Assembly: GCA_023150615.1 (NCBI GenBank)
Contig: JAKLKO010000001.1
Span: 1-64,000 of the forward strand
Length of the DNA: 64,000 nt
From: Phycisphaerae bacterium
GTDB lineage: Bacteria > Planctomycetota > Phycisphaerae > UBA1845 > UTPLA1
Direction: 5' to 3'
Below are positions 9,036 through 17,913 of the stretch, one piece after another. The number at the start of each line of letters is the position of its first letter. Positions within the stretch are counted from its first letter, which is position 1. The position numbers were made by a program, and so were the translations under genes. The notes below the pieces were generated by a model. That model searched no databases and had not been told where the DNA came from. It saw only the letters and a program-made list of their open reading frames with translations.

Positions 9036-11074
9036 CGCGGGGCCTCCACGTCAGCCGACGGCGTGTCGGTCTCCGGCTTGTCTTCTTCCTCGTCGAAACC
9101 CACCGGGCCGTTGAACCCCTCCGGCAGTCTGAACGGCGGAGCCGGCCGACCGAATCGCGGCGCCTGTTCTCCCTGGTCTTGCTGAAGCATGCGATACAAG
9201 TGGTGGCGAACCGATGAGCCGTCCTCGTCCCATGTCGCGCGCCGCAGCAATTGCTCCCTTAGCTTGAACGCCTGGAGGTTGTGCGGGTTCAGCCGCGTCG
9301 CCATCGCCACGTCAAACAGCGCGGCGCCGATCCGCTCCTTCGAGAGGTTTTCGACCGCCCAGCGATAGTACGCCTGCGCGAGTCGCTCCCGGCCGAACCA
9401 CTGCGCGCCGCGCCGTTCCCCGACGCGATAACGCTCCGTCTCGCGAAGCGCCTCCGCGCCCTCCTCGACATCGACTTCGCCTTTCACGATCCGCACGGTG
9501 AGGAGGATGATGATCTCCTCGCGCGTCAGGCTGTCCGACGTGCTTCGGAACAGCGCGCCGGCGATCGGAATGTTGCCCAGGCCCGGCACCTGCCCGCGCG
9601 TGGCCCCGCTGACCTCCCGGAACAGACCGCCGATCAGGATCGTGTGCCCGTCCCTCACGAGGATGTTCGTCGTCACTTCCGTCGTCTGCTTGAACGGTAG
9701 ATTGGCCGCGGTGATTCCGCCCGTGGAATCCTCCGGGTGGATCTCCATGCGGATGAATCCGTTGTCGTAGATGAACGGGCGGAAGATCAGACGCGTGCCG
9801 GTCTCGAGGAACTCGACCGTCTGAACGGCCGTCGTCTCGGTGATCGTGGTCGTGAGATAGCCGTCGCGCCGGCCGACGATCACTTCACCGCGCTGCTTGT
9901 TCAGCGCCAGGATCTTCGGGTTTGCCAGCACCGTCGTATCGGTAAACTGCTCCAGCGCCCGCACGAACGCTCCGACCTGGTCCTTGATGATGCCGAACGT
10001 GAACCCGCCCGCGGGCACGTCCGACGTGAAGCTCGTTCGAACCGTGAACGACGTGTCCTGCAAGCGCTCGGTCGGGACCAGGCCCGTCGTGATCGACTGC
10101 GCGCCCGGACTGACACTGCTCAGCTCCGTGAAGTCGACGCCGCCGACGGTCGTGAAGTCGATGCCGAGCGCGTTGTCCTCGTTGAGCTGCGCCCGGAGAA
10201 TTGTCGCCTCGACGAGGACTTGCCGCGGCTTTACGTCGAACTCCTTCAGCACCTCCTCCGCACGGCGGATGTTCTCGCCGAAATCAACTATCACAAGCGT
10301 CTCGACGTCGGCGTTCGAATTCCCCCCAGTGCCGCCGCCTGCCGAGGCCGCCGAGCTGCCGCCGGCATCCCCCGCGCCATCCTCCAGCCCCTCGCGCGCC
10401 GGAGGCGACACGGAGACCTGACCCGACTTGCTGAGCAGCGGCGTGATCAATGTCAGCGCATCGCGCGACGTCACGTAGCGCAATCGAAACACCCGCGTCT
10501 GCAGGTGCTTTTCCCGGTCGGCGACGCGCGCGAATTCCTCGTCGGTATAGACGTAGATGAAGTCGCCCTGCTCGCGATGGCGGAACCCGTTCCCGACCAA
10601 GATGGCGTCCAGCGCCGCCTCCAGCGGCACGTCGTACAGGTCCGCCGACACGACGCCGCTCACGTCCTTCGAGGCAACGATGTTCCTCCGCGTTTGATCC
10701 GCAATCAGCCGCAGGACATCGACGATCGGCATGTTCGAGACGTGCAACTCGACCAGTCCCGTCGGACTGACCTTCACTCGGCCGTTCGCCGCACGCCCCG
10801 CCGCGCGCGAGGGCTCGCTCGGCACCGTTACCTGCACCGGCTGATCGGACAGCTTCGGTCGATCCGCCGGCGGAGGCGGAGGCGGCTGGAGCAGCGCGGT
10901 GAGCACCTGTTTCAGCACACCGGAATCGGTCGCCACATCGGCCGTCTGCGGCGGCGGTGGCGTGTCGTCCGCTCCATGGCTGCTCCACGGCGCGACTGCG
11001 GTGAAGCCGAGCAGTAGCAACGCGGAACCGAACGTCGTCCATCCGCGCTGAATTCGGCGGCCGTACCGAGTCAT
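9032..11074 (-). CDS. pilQ: Outer-membrane secretin (PilQ/GspD family)
   Basis: 680 residues with a signal sequence (residues about 10-34, cleaved near SSHGA), a Pro-rich linker, a secretin/TonB short N-terminal domain (about 105-185), an N1-type domain with a Gly/Ser/Ala-rich insert near 230-255, and the secretin core from about 285 to 540. The core includes VLVEATILRA and the conserved VPGLGNIPIAGALF motif. The tail beyond 550 contains a TPR-like helical stretch and an acidic end, longer than usual. Secretins form the outer-membrane ring through which the pilus or pseudopilus works. It begins a sub-cluster 121 bases after the pilP-like gene. Confidence 0.93.
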   Translation of the reverse strand: MTRYGRRIQRGWTTFGSALLLLGFTAVAPWSSHGADDTPPPPQTADVATDSGVLKQVLTALLQPPPPPPADRPKLSDQPVQVTVPSEPSRAAGRAANGRVKVSPTGLVELHVSNMPIVDVLRLIADQTRRNIVASKDVSGVVSADLYDVPLEAALDAILVGNGFRHREQGDFIYVYTDEEFARVADREKHLQTRVFRLRYVTSRDALTLITPLLSKSGQVSVSPPAREGLEDGAGDAGGSSAASAGGGTGGNSNADVETLVIVDFGENIRRAEEVLKEFDVKPRQVLVEATILRAQLNEDNALGIDFTTVGGVDFTELSSVSPGAQSITTGLVPTERLQDTSFTVRTSFTSDVPAGGFTFGIIKDQVGAFVRALEQFTDTTVLANPKILALNKQRGEVIVGRRDGYLTTTITETTAVQTVEFLETGTRLIFRPFIYDNGFIRMEIHPEDSTGGITAANLPFKQTTEVTTNILVRDGHTILIGGLFREVSGATRGQVPGLGNIPIAGALFRSTSDSLTREEIIILLTVRIVKGEVDVEEGAEALRETERYRVGERRGAQWFGRERLAQAYYRWAVENLSKERIGAALFDVAMATRLNPHNLQAFKLREQLLRRATWDEDGSSVRHHLYRMLQQDQGEQAPRFGRPAPPFRLPEGFNGPVGFDEEEDKPETDTPSADVEAPR

Positions 11075-11195
11075 TCCGGCTCCCTCTGAACGGACCGCTC
11101 ACGGCGCGGCGCGGCACTCGGCCCGCATGGACCGATACCCGTCGCCCGAGGGTCCGGTACCGGTATTTCGGTAGGAACGGATCGCGGGTTGTGAA

Positions 11196-11855
11196 CTACG
11201 GCAAACTCAGGGAAACGGTATGCCCGTCTTTTCGGACCCGCACAAGCCGCGGCTCGATCGCGTCGATCACGAAACCGTCAATCGTATCGCCAGGCTGTAC
11301 GATCAGTCCGTTAATCACCGCCGTGGGAGCCGGGCCGACCAGTGTGCTCTGGAGTTTCAGCTTTGCGGCGTCGCTTTCGATCTGATGCATGCGCCTCGCG
11401 TGGATCTTCCGCCGCGCACGCGCACTCTCGCGAAACGCATCCCAAAGCTCCGACCAGCTCGATTCCCGCGCCGTTGGCTGCGACGTCAACACGGCCGTTC
11501 CGAGCCACTCGCGGTCGAGTTCGAACGGATCACGGGGCAATTCCCGCGGGACGCCCGAAATGTCCACGGTGGGCACAATGAGCGAGGTTTGTACCTCCGT
11601 CGCCGGCGCCATCAGCCCGGCACGTCCGCCCACGGCCACGGCCGGCGACGGCGCGGCTTCCGCATTCGGCGCCATCAAATCCGGCGACACCGAGGCACTC
11701 GCCAACTCCGTCGCGCCCACCCTGCCCGGCCGCATGAATACCCGGACCCAAACGAGCGCCAGCACGACGCACAGGACGCCGAGGATCGCCGCCTTCTTGG
11801 GGTCGGCCGCCAGTTGGGCGCGAAGCTGAGTCCACCATCGTTCCATCGCAATCAC
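11196..11855 (-). CDS. PilP/GspC-like inner-membrane linker protein
   Basis: 219 residues: one membrane helix at about 23-41 (AAILGVLCVVLALVWVRVF), a low-complexity periplasmic linker, then a small beta-rich domain at the C-terminus (LQSTLVGPAPTAVINGLIVQPGD...VRVRKDG) that matches the PilP/GspC HR-type fold seen in proteins that contact the secretin. GTG 11855 overlaps the pilO stop as GTGA; ATG 11846 is the alternative. Position between pilO and the secretin gene is the canonical place of pilP. The fold call rests on pattern and context rather than a strong motif. Confidence 0.7.
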   Translation of the reverse strand: MIAMERWWTQLRAQLAADPKKAAILGVLCVVLALVWVRVFMRPGRVGATELASASVSPDLMAPNAEAAPSPAVAVGGRAGLMAPATEVQTSLIVPTVDISGVPRELPRDPFELDREWLGTAVLTSQPTARESSWSELWDAFRESARARRKIHARRMHQIESDAAKLKLQSTLVGPAPTAVINGLIVQPGDTIDGFVIDAIEPRLVRVRKDGHTVSLSLP

Positions 11856-12472
11856 CGTTGAACCAGCTTGTTACGAATCTCCGCCGGCGCAGGCGTGGTG
11901 CGCGGCGAGCGCGGCGCCGTGTAGAAGAGATCGAGCGTCACCTCGCAGTGGACCTGATCGGCTTCCCCCACGCGCTCCAGGCGCAGCCGGTCGATGCTCG
12001 TAAGACGCTCCCACGCTTCGACCCGACGAAGGAACTCGAACACCGACGCCATTCGACCGGTCAATTCCACGTGCACCGGGTGGATCATGATCTCCGGCGA
12101 ACCGGCGGGCGCGCGGGCTCGCAACCCCGCGGACCACGTTCGTGCCCGCCCGGGCCGCAGCACCTGCTGAACAATGCCCGACTCGGCACAGAACTGTCGA
12201 AGCGACTCAAACGCCGCGGCAAAACGATGCTCGTTCGGAACGGCGCGCTCGAAATCGCCCGCGCGCGACGCGAAGCCCGAGAGCTCGGCGTACAGCGGCG
12301 CCAGACGCGAGGCCTCTGCCTGTTCCGTTTCGGCCACGGCCTGCTCCGACGCAATCAGACGGCGCGTCTCCTGCAACTCGCGATGGCCGGGCGCGACCAC
12401 GGCGAGCGTGAAGCCGAGCACAACGATGCTCGTGATCGCCACCATGTGCGGCGTGCCAAGCGTCCGCATCAT
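11852..12472 (-). CDS. pilO: PilO-like pilus assembly protein
   Basis: 206 residues with one N-terminal membrane helix (about 8-27), a coiled-coil stretch (RRLIASEQAVAETEQAEASRL), and a periplasmic ferredoxin-like domain with HVELTGRMASVFEFLRRVE, which matches PilO/GspM. PilO pairs with PilN to form the inner-membrane alignment complex. The gene is locked between pilN (ATGA overlap upstream) and the pilP-like gene (GTGA overlap downstream), the normal pilMNOP order. Confidence 0.85.
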   Translation of the reverse strand: MMRTLGTPHMVAITSIVVLGFTLAVVAPGHRELQETRRLIASEQAVAETEQAEASRLAPLYAELSGFASRAGDFERAVPNEHRFAAAFESLRQFCAESGIVQQVLRPGRARTWSAGLRARAPAGSPEIMIHPVHVELTGRMASVFEFLRRVEAWERLTSIDRLRLERVGEADQVHCEVTLDLFYTAPRSPRTTPAPAEIRNKLVQR

Positions 12473-13128
12473 CGCACGCCTCCGGTCTGTGGAAACACTC
12501 GAAACGTGATCTCGAATCGTTGCGGACCGGCGCGCGATTCGTCATCCATCTGCGTCGTCACGTCCGTCAGGTACGGAGACGCAGTCAGCGCGGCGGCGAA
12601 ATCGCCGATCGTCGTCGCGTCCGCGGCGATTCCCGAGACGCGAACGCTCGGCAGGTTGCCCGAAACGGCCTCCGTCGACGCGGGCAGCGCCGTCGGGGCG
12701 CCCGCTGCATGGGGCGATTCCGGCCCCGCCGCCGCCGCGACTTCCGGCGGCGGAGACACCGGTGCGGCCGGGTTCCATTCCAGCTCGGTGAGTACAGCGT
12801 GCGCCGGCAGTGCCGCAGCGACGACCGAGAGTACAACCACCGCGGACGCCCGGTCGTTCAGCAGGTCGGTCAGCGCAATCCGTGCCTTGTACTCGTCCCG
12901 CTGCTGCCGCATCGCCACCATGCTGACGCGATGCACGCGGATCTGGTTCCGCTGACGCTGGATCTCGCCCAATTGCGCGCGATACCGGCTCAGCAGCGTA
13001 TCGTGCGCCAGCACCCATCCGCCCATGGCCAGCACCATGAACGCCATGAGCGCGCCGAAACGACGCATCCGCCGGCGCTCGAGCATCCGACGATGAAACG
13101 ACGCCGGAATGAAATCGAACTCGATCAC
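12469..13128 (-). CDS. pilN: PilN-like pilus assembly protein
   Basis: 219 residues. It begins with a short cytoplasmic peptide MIEFDFIPASFHRRM, which corresponds to the PilN segment that docks into PilM. A membrane helix (about 26-42), a coiled coil and a periplasmic domain with a repeated ALTASPYLTDV-type strand follow. Residues about 125-155 form a Pro/Ala-rich insert not typical of PilN. GTG start at 13128 overlaps the pilM stop (GTGA). It is expected to form a heterodimer with PilO. Confidence 0.85.
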   Translation of the reverse strand: MIEFDFIPASFHRRMLERRRMRRFGALMAFMVLAMGGWVLAHDTLLSRYRAQLGEIQRQRNQIRVHRVSMVAMRQQRDEYKARIALTDLLNDRASAVVVLSVVAAALPAHAVLTELEWNPAAPVSPPPEVAAAAGPESPHAAGAPTALPASTEAVSGNLPSVRVSGIAADATTIGDFAAALTASPYLTDVTTQMDDESRAGPQRFEITFRVFPQTGGVR

Positions 13129-14276
13129 GCCCCGGCCCTCTGCAGCGCCGGCGAGCCCCGATCACCGCCACCCGGCGATGAACGCGTCCCGCGGAGCGCC
13201 AGCCCCATCACGATCGACCACGCCGGCCGGTACGCGCGCTGCATGCCGGCCGCAATGTCATGGCTCGACCCGACGCCTCGGAACGGCTGACCGATCGTGC
13301 ACGGCACACCCGCCCCGGCCGCCAGCGTCGAGACCAATTGCGGCTCGTGCGCCTCCCCGCCGACGAAGGTCAGGCATTCCGGTCGCTGGCCACGGAAGGT
13401 GACCGTGAAGTAGCGGAGCATCAACTGAACTTCGCGCGACAAGTGCTCGACCTTCGGACGAACCGCGTCCGAGATCGACTGCACGAGCTCGGCCGGCAAG
13501 TCTTCCGCGATCGCGTCGGATTGTCGCGCCACACCGGCGCGAAGCAACCGCATCCGCAGCGCGTACGCCTCACCCTCCGAGATCCCGAGTCGCCCTGCCA
13601 CCGCCTGCGTGAAGTCGGCACCGCCGATCTCGACCACCTTCGCGAAGCACACGCTCGAACCGCGGAGCAGCGACAGTGTCGTCGATCGCGCGCCGACATC
13701 GAGAAACACGTGAATGGCCGCCTCGTCCGCCGATCGACGCAAGAAGCGGCCGAAACACCGCGCCAGCGCGGCGGGACCGACGTCGATTGCCACCGGCTCC
13801 AGCCGCAACGCCTGGAGCATCTCCAACCGCTCGCCGATCAGTTCCGTCGACACCGCGAACAGCAGAACTTCCTCGCGCGTCTCCGAGCCCTGTCGAACCT
13901 GCCCCGCCGGGAGGATCCGGCACTCCATCGCGTCCGGCGAAAAACCGAATCGCTCCTGCGCCTCGACTTCGACTGCCGCGGCCAGGTCTTCGGGCGGCAT
14001 CGGCGGGACGCGCACGTTTTTCAGTTGAAACTCTCTCGCACCCAGGCCCAGCACGACCTCGCGCCCGCGAAACGGCCGCGTCGCGAGCGCTTCTCGAATC
14101 GTCTGCCGGACCCACGCATCGCGCGCCGCACCCGCTGCATGCTCCGGCGGAACGTCTCTCTGAAACCACGAAACGACGTACGGGCCCTCCACACCCTCCG
14201 CGAGCTGGAGCATGCGGAGGCTCGTGGCGCCCACGTCAATCGCGATGGGACCGGGATGCGGTTTGTTCCGCCACAT
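13125..14276 (-). CDS. pilM: PilM, actin-fold cytoplasmic pilus assembly protein
   Basis: 383 residues, the normal PilM length. The N-terminal phosphate-binding motif IAIDVGATSLRMLQL and the second motif VFLDVGARSTTLSLLRG are both visible, as are EIGGADFTQAVA and the late EPQLVSTL...GVP region. PilM is an FtsA-like, ATP-binding cytoplasmic ring protein that binds the PilN tail and contacts the motor. ATG start at 14276. It heads the overlapping pilMNOP block, 37 bases after the GspH-like pilin gene. Confidence 0.92.
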   Translation of the reverse strand: MWRNKPHPGPIAIDVGATSLRMLQLAEGVEGPYVVSWFQRDVPPEHAAGAARDAWVRQTIREALATRPFRGREVVLGLGAREFQLKNVRVPPMPPEDLAAAVEVEAQERFGFSPDAMECRILPAGQVRQGSETREEVLLFAVSTELIGERLEMLQALRLEPVAIDVGPAALARCFGRFLRRSADEAAIHVFLDVGARSTTLSLLRGSSVCFAKVVEIGGADFTQAVAGRLGISEGEAYALRMRLLRAGVARQSDAIAEDLPAELVQSISDAVRPKVEHLSREVQLMLRYFTVTFRGQRPECLTFVGGEAHEPQLVSTLAAGAGVPCTIGQPFRGVGSSHDIAAGMQRAYRPAWSIVMGLALRGTRSSPGGGDRGSPALQRAGA

Positions 14277-14313
14277 GTCGATCGCCTTACCTCGCCCGCG
14301 CCCGATATCGACC

Positions 14314-14904
14314 CTATAGCGGGAGCGGCAAGATCTCCGCGTCCTTCTCCGGCCCGAACTCCGTCGTCTTCACCTCGGTCGTCGTCGCCGAACCGGTCGT
14401 CGGCGAGATGCTGACCTGAAACCCGGACGGTCCGGCCTTGAAGACGATGGTCGCTTCGGTCGTCTGGTCGATTCCACCCAGGCTCGTGAAGCCGAGCACG
14501 CTGTCCCCGCCGAAGTCGATCGAATGGATGCTCACCGCCGAAGTCCCGCGCGTCGCGTTCGACCCGAATTCGACGACGTAAGGCTTCTTTGACACCGCGT
14601 TCGTGATCGGCGTATCCGGAGCGGCGGGCCGCGCCAACCAGTAGCGACCCGCTGATTGGTCCACCTTGATGCAGCACCCGAGGTCCGGCCGGCCGACGGC
14701 CTCGGCCTGCGCATACGCCGCGTCGGCGGCGAACCCCTCGGCGGCCGCGTACGCCTGAGTGCCCGAGGTATTCGTATTCGAAATCGCAATCCCGGCCAGC
14801 AGCGCAAGCAGCATCACGACCACCAACAGCTCGACGAGCGTGAAGCTGCCAGGCCGCCGATGCTGCCGCAACTCGACCGCGGACTCGCCGCGCAGCGCGG
14901 GCAT
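14314..14904 (-). CDS. Minor prepilin (GspH/FimT-like)
   Basis: 196 residues with a type IV prepilin N-terminus at about 20-42 (FTLVELLVVVMLLALLAGIA) after a 19-residue leader. The residue before the Phe is Ser (PGSFTLVE), not the usual Gly, so processing by the prepilin peptidase may be non-standard. After the helix the protein is beta-rich, as in GspH/FimT, which sit near the tip of the pilus. ATG 14904 has a GGGGGA tract upstream. Confidence 0.85.
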   Translation of the reverse strand: MPALRGESAVELRQHRRPGSFTLVELLVVVMLLALLAGIAISNTNTSGTQAYAAAEGFAADAAYAQAEAVGRPDLGCCIKVDQSAGRYWLARPAAPDTPITNAVSKKPYVVEFGSNATRGTSAVSIHSIDFGGDSVLGFTSLGGIDQTTEATIVFKAGPSGFQVSISPTTGSATTTEVKTTEFGPEKDAEILPLPL

Positions 14905-14936
14905 TGAATTCCCCCAATCGGCGGCCGCGACGACCG

Positions 14937-15224
14937 CTATCGTCCAGTTCGCCGCCCCGCACTCTTATCGCCACCGATCATCTCGACCTTGATCGATTTC
15001 GCCTCAAGGTGCGTCAGGATGGCCGATAAGAGTTGATTCGTTCGCCTTGCCTCGTCGACGATTTGCTTGCGCTGCAGGGCCGTATCGGGAACCTGCGCCG
15101 TCGCGATGGGGAGCATCGACGGCGCCAGGTTCCATAACTCGATCACCAACACGGCCAGCAGAACGGCGATCGTCGTCAGCAGTCCGACGTAGACCCGGTG
15201 CAACGCCCGACCCGTCATGAACAT
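14937..15224 (-). CDS. Small single-pass membrane protein in pilin cluster
   Basis: 95 residues: short N-terminus, one membrane helix (about 10-29, VYVGLLTTIAVLLAVLVIELW), then a coiled-coil-like periplasmic or cytoplasmic part and a basic C-terminus. I took ATG 15224 because AAGGAG lies eight bases upstream; the open frame extends further but without a ribosome site. I do not recognise a family. The operon position between the PilX-like and GspH-like genes suggests a pilus accessory role, which is inference only. Confidence 0.7.
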   Translation of the reverse strand: MFMTGRALHRVYVGLLTTIAVLLAVLVIELWNLAPSMLPIATAQVPDTALQRKQIVDEARRTNQLLSAILTHLEAKSIKVEMIGGDKSAGRRTGR

Positions 15225-15267
15225 CGCCATCGCTCCTTGTTGCGCGAAGAATGACCCGATCCGCCCT

Positions 15268-16485
15268 CTAGGACTCGGTCCACCGCAGTATGGTGTACGG
15301 CTGAGTGTCCTTGTAACCCGCTGAGTTATGAAAGGTCGTACTGGACGCACTGTAGCTCGCACGGAACATCCCTGTGGACTTTGCCGTGTCGAAGGAGCCC
15401 GCCGTGATGACCGGACCCGTGACCTGGATGGCGGCGTCTTCGTTTCCCCTGCGAATCACACCGCCGACCAGCATCGGGCCGGACACAGTGAGGTCCCTGC
15501 CAGCGCTGCGAATGACGAAGTCGCGCGTTGCGACGATGGCGGGATAGCCGGCTACGGCCGTTACTCGGACGTTGGACCCATCGAGCTCAAGGTCGCCATC
15601 GACGACGATCATCCCGATGAAATTCACGTTGTCCTTCAGACGAATCATGTTCAGCCCGCCGCCGATCGAGTTTGTGCTGACGAGCACGCCTGCGGGGTTT
15701 CCTGATGTCACGACCGCGCCGTTGTTCGGCCACGCGCTACTCGTCAGATCGCGCACCGGATACGTCGCCGCCGTGTACGTGGCGCTGTTCACCTGGTACG
15801 TCGACCAATCGCCCGTCGCAATCGGCGGGAGTCGACGCCACGGCTGGTTCGACTGAACCGACGTCGGAGGACCGCCCGAGGAACCTGGGGGCCAGGAAAT
15901 CGACCCCGTCGCGGTTACCGCGCCAGTACACTTCGCCGCGGACAGCAGGTTGATCGAGCCGTTCACGTGAAGGTCGCCCAGGAAATCGAGGCGCGCGGGA
16001 AACGTCTGGGACCCGTTCACAAGCCCGACGTATTGGACGCACCACTGATTCGGCGGCGGGAGCAGCAGTTCCGCGGCGACCGATCGCCGGCCGCGAACGA
16101 TGCCGGACGAATCCATCGCGTACCCGGTGCTCTGGACTTTGAAGAGTCGCTGATCGATCGACGTTGCGCTGACGCTGATCGTGCAGTAGTCCGCGGTGCC
16201 ATCGATCGAGATGCCCCCCGAACCGGTCCCGGTCCAGTAGGAACACGGGGACACGCCGCTCGGCGGATACATCAGGAACCGCGCGGCGATCGAGATCCCG
16301 GATGCTGCAAGGCTTCTCGCCCGCGCCTCGGCGCCCAGGTTGGACGCGAGTGACCCGCTCGACGTGGTCTTCGTCACGAAGGACATCGAGAGGATCGAGA
16401 CGACCGCGACGAAGCCGACCACCATCACGAGCGCATACGCGCGACGCCGCACGGAATCACCCATCGGAACACGACGCCGAATCAT
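15268..16485 (-). CDS. PilX/GspK-like minor pilus assembly protein
   Basis: 405 residues. The start MIRRRVPMGDSVRRRAYALVM... matches the PilX N-terminal type, a prepilin-like helix lacking the classical FTLxE (helix about 16-38 followed by SLASNLGAEARARSLAASGISIA). A long beta-rich region with repeated Gly/Ser/Thr follows, reminiscent of a small beta-helix or adhesin fold (residues about 230-380). ATG 16485 has GAGGG seven bases upstream. Such proteins prime pilus assembly or act at the tip. The C-terminal domain is not recognised. Confidence 0.75.
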   Translation of the reverse strand: MIRRRVPMGDSVRRRAYALVMVVGFVAVVSILSMSFVTKTTSSGSLASNLGAEARARSLAASGISIAARFLMYPPSGVSPCSYWTGTGSGGISIDGTADYCTISVSATSIDQRLFKVQSTGYAMDSSGIVRGRRSVAAELLLPPPNQWCVQYVGLVNGSQTFPARLDFLGDLHVNGSINLLSAAKCTGAVTATGSISWPPGSSGGPPTSVQSNQPWRRLPPIATGDWSTYQVNSATYTAATYPVRDLTSSAWPNNGAVVTSGNPAGVLVSTNSIGGGLNMIRLKDNVNFIGMIVVDGDLELDGSNVRVTAVAGYPAIVATRDFVIRSAGRDLTVSGPMLVGGVIRRGNEDAAIQVTGPVITAGSFDTAKSTGMFRASYSASSTTFHNSAGYKDTQPYTILRWTES

Positions 16486-16495
16486 CCGGCCGCCC

Positions 16496-17236
16496 TCACC
16501 AGCTCCACGCCGCCTTTTGACGCAAACGGAAGCTCGGCCCGCCGTCGGTCGAGCTCGCCGAGGAGTTCGTGACGAAGTACGCCGGCGCCGCGAGCTGAAT
16601 CGTCCGATGAAACGTGTGCATCGACGTTCCGAATGCGACGCTGAAATCGGCGATCACAATGACGGCCTTGCCGCCCTTGTTGACGCCATAGAACGCAAAG
16701 CTCGCGACCCCTTCTGCCAGAACCTCCGACCGCGCATATGGGGCCAGCGACGCGCCCGACAGAATCGATCCGAGATTCACGGCCCCTGCACCCGGAATGT
16801 TCTGCGTCGAGTTCAGCGCGGCCAGCGTCGCGCCGCTCAATCCTGAAAAATCGGCGTAGGTCCGCGTCACCCGCTTCGTCGCCGCGTCGTACTTGATCGT
16901 CTCGATCTCAGAGACCTGCGCCTGATCGTCCCCGGGAACACCGCCGACGCCCGCCGTCGGATAGTCGTCCCGCGCCCAGAGCGTGAGCTGCGTCGTGCTG
17001 TCAACGGCGACCGTTCGCGATCCACGAATCAGCCCCTCCAGGCGGCGTATCAGCAAGCGCCCGCGCGATGCGGTTTCCTGGTCCGAAGTCGTCAACGACG
17101 ACTCGCGCGACACCGACCACATCAGCGACATCGCCGCGCCGACGACGATCGTGGACAGTCCTGCCGACATGACCAGCTCGACCAGCGTCAGGCCGGACCG
17201 TTGTGCGCTCGATCGACCATCGCGCCGCACGTGCAT
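16496..17236 (-). CDS. Minor prepilin, PilW/GspJ-like
   Basis: 246 residues beginning MHVRRDGRSSAQRSG followed by the pilin helix LTLVELVMSAGLSTIVVGAA; the Gly before Leu is the expected cleavage site and Glu is at +5. The ATG at 17236 lies two bases after the stop of the PilV-like gene (TGATCATG), which fixes the start; the longer open frame is an artefact. The rest is beta-rich with features of PilW/GspJ minor pseudopilins (EIETIKYDAATKRVTRTY). It sits between PilV-like and PilX-like genes, the usual minor pilin order. Confidence 0.85.
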   Translation of the reverse strand: MHVRRDGRSSAQRSGLTLVELVMSAGLSTIVVGAAMSLMWSVSRESSLTTSDQETASRGRLLIRRLEGLIRGSRTVAVDSTTQLTLWARDDYPTAGVGGVPGDDQAQVSEIETIKYDAATKRVTRTYADFSGLSGATLAALNSTQNIPGAGAVNLGSILSGASLAPYARSEVLAEGVASFAFYGVNKGGKAVIVIADFSVAFGTSMHTFHRTIQLAAPAYFVTNSSASSTDGGPSFRLRQKAAWSW

Positions 17237-17238
17237 GA

Positions 17239-17751
17239 TCAGTACTCCCGCACGACCACGCGCGACAGGACGAAGATCGGCCCCCCGTCGCCATCGTTGA
17301 CCGTCACGGTGACGCGCACGACGTTGTTCTGGTCCCACGCAGCCTGCCCGTTGAGGGTGATGTACTGCACCGAAACCCGCCGCCAAAGCCCGGCCGAGTT
17401 GCTTGGCGCGATGGCCGGCAGGCCGGTCCGCAGTTCGCGAAGCACCTTGTCCGACTCGGAGTAGCCGTCGTAGTCATCGACGTTGTCGAACTTCGTCCGA
17501 TCCGTCTCATCCGGTCCGGGGCCGGGGTTTCGAACCGACGGCGCCTCCGGATCCTCGAACGGGCGATTGACGATCTCCTCCATCAGCGACTCGGCCAGCA
17601 CGACGGCCTGCGCGTACCGAGAAGACTCCTGCACGCGCTGCACCCCGGCCGTCAGCGCCAGCATCGCCGCGGTGGCCGACATGGCCAGGATCGCCGTCGC
17701 GATCAGCAGCTCGACGAACGTGAAGCCGCGTCTAGCCGAATCAGGCGCCAT
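17239..17751 (-). CDS. Minor prepilin, PilV/GspI-like
   Basis: 170 residues from ATG 17751: leader MAPDSARRG, then FTFVELLIATAILAMSATAA with Gly at -1 and Glu at +5. The following stretch (SSRYAQAVVLAESLMEEIVNRPF) is characteristic of PilV/GspI. An upstream in-frame start at 17787 exists, but the shorter leader fits the family and a GGGGACGGA tract lies just before 17751. The gene lies after a terminator hairpin that separates it from the major pseudopilin gene. Confidence 0.85.
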   Translation of the reverse strand: MAPDSARRGFTFVELLIATAILAMSATAAMLALTAGVQRVQESSRYAQAVVLAESLMEEIVNRPFEDPEAPSVRNPGPGPDETDRTKFDNVDDYDGYSESDKVLRELRTGLPAIAPSNSAGLWRRVSVQYITLNGQAAWDQNNVVRVTVTVNDGDGGPIFVLSRVVVREY

Positions 17752-17817
17752 CGATCCGTCCCCGCCCCAAACGAAATTCGCAACCATGTGCGCCGCCCCC
17801 GTGGCCGGCCATCCGCC

Positions 17818-17869
17818 AAAAAGGAGACGACCGGTCTCGGCTGTCGCGTACGGCCGCCGGACCGGTCGT
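17818..17869 (-). terminator. Rho-independent terminator downstream of the major pseudopilin gene
   Basis: On the minus strand a perfect 10-base inverted repeat (ACGACCGGTC ... GACCGGTCGT, arms at 17860-17869 and 17827-17836) encloses a 23-base loop and is followed by CTCC and TTTTT (17818-17822). It lies about 45 bases after the stop of the gspG-like gene and before the PilV-like gene. Partial termination here would give more major pilin than minor pilins and assembly proteins. Confidence 0.75.
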
Positions 17870-17913
17870 TCCAGGATTCGCGCGGCGTGCGGAAACCTGT
17901 CGGCTGATACCGA

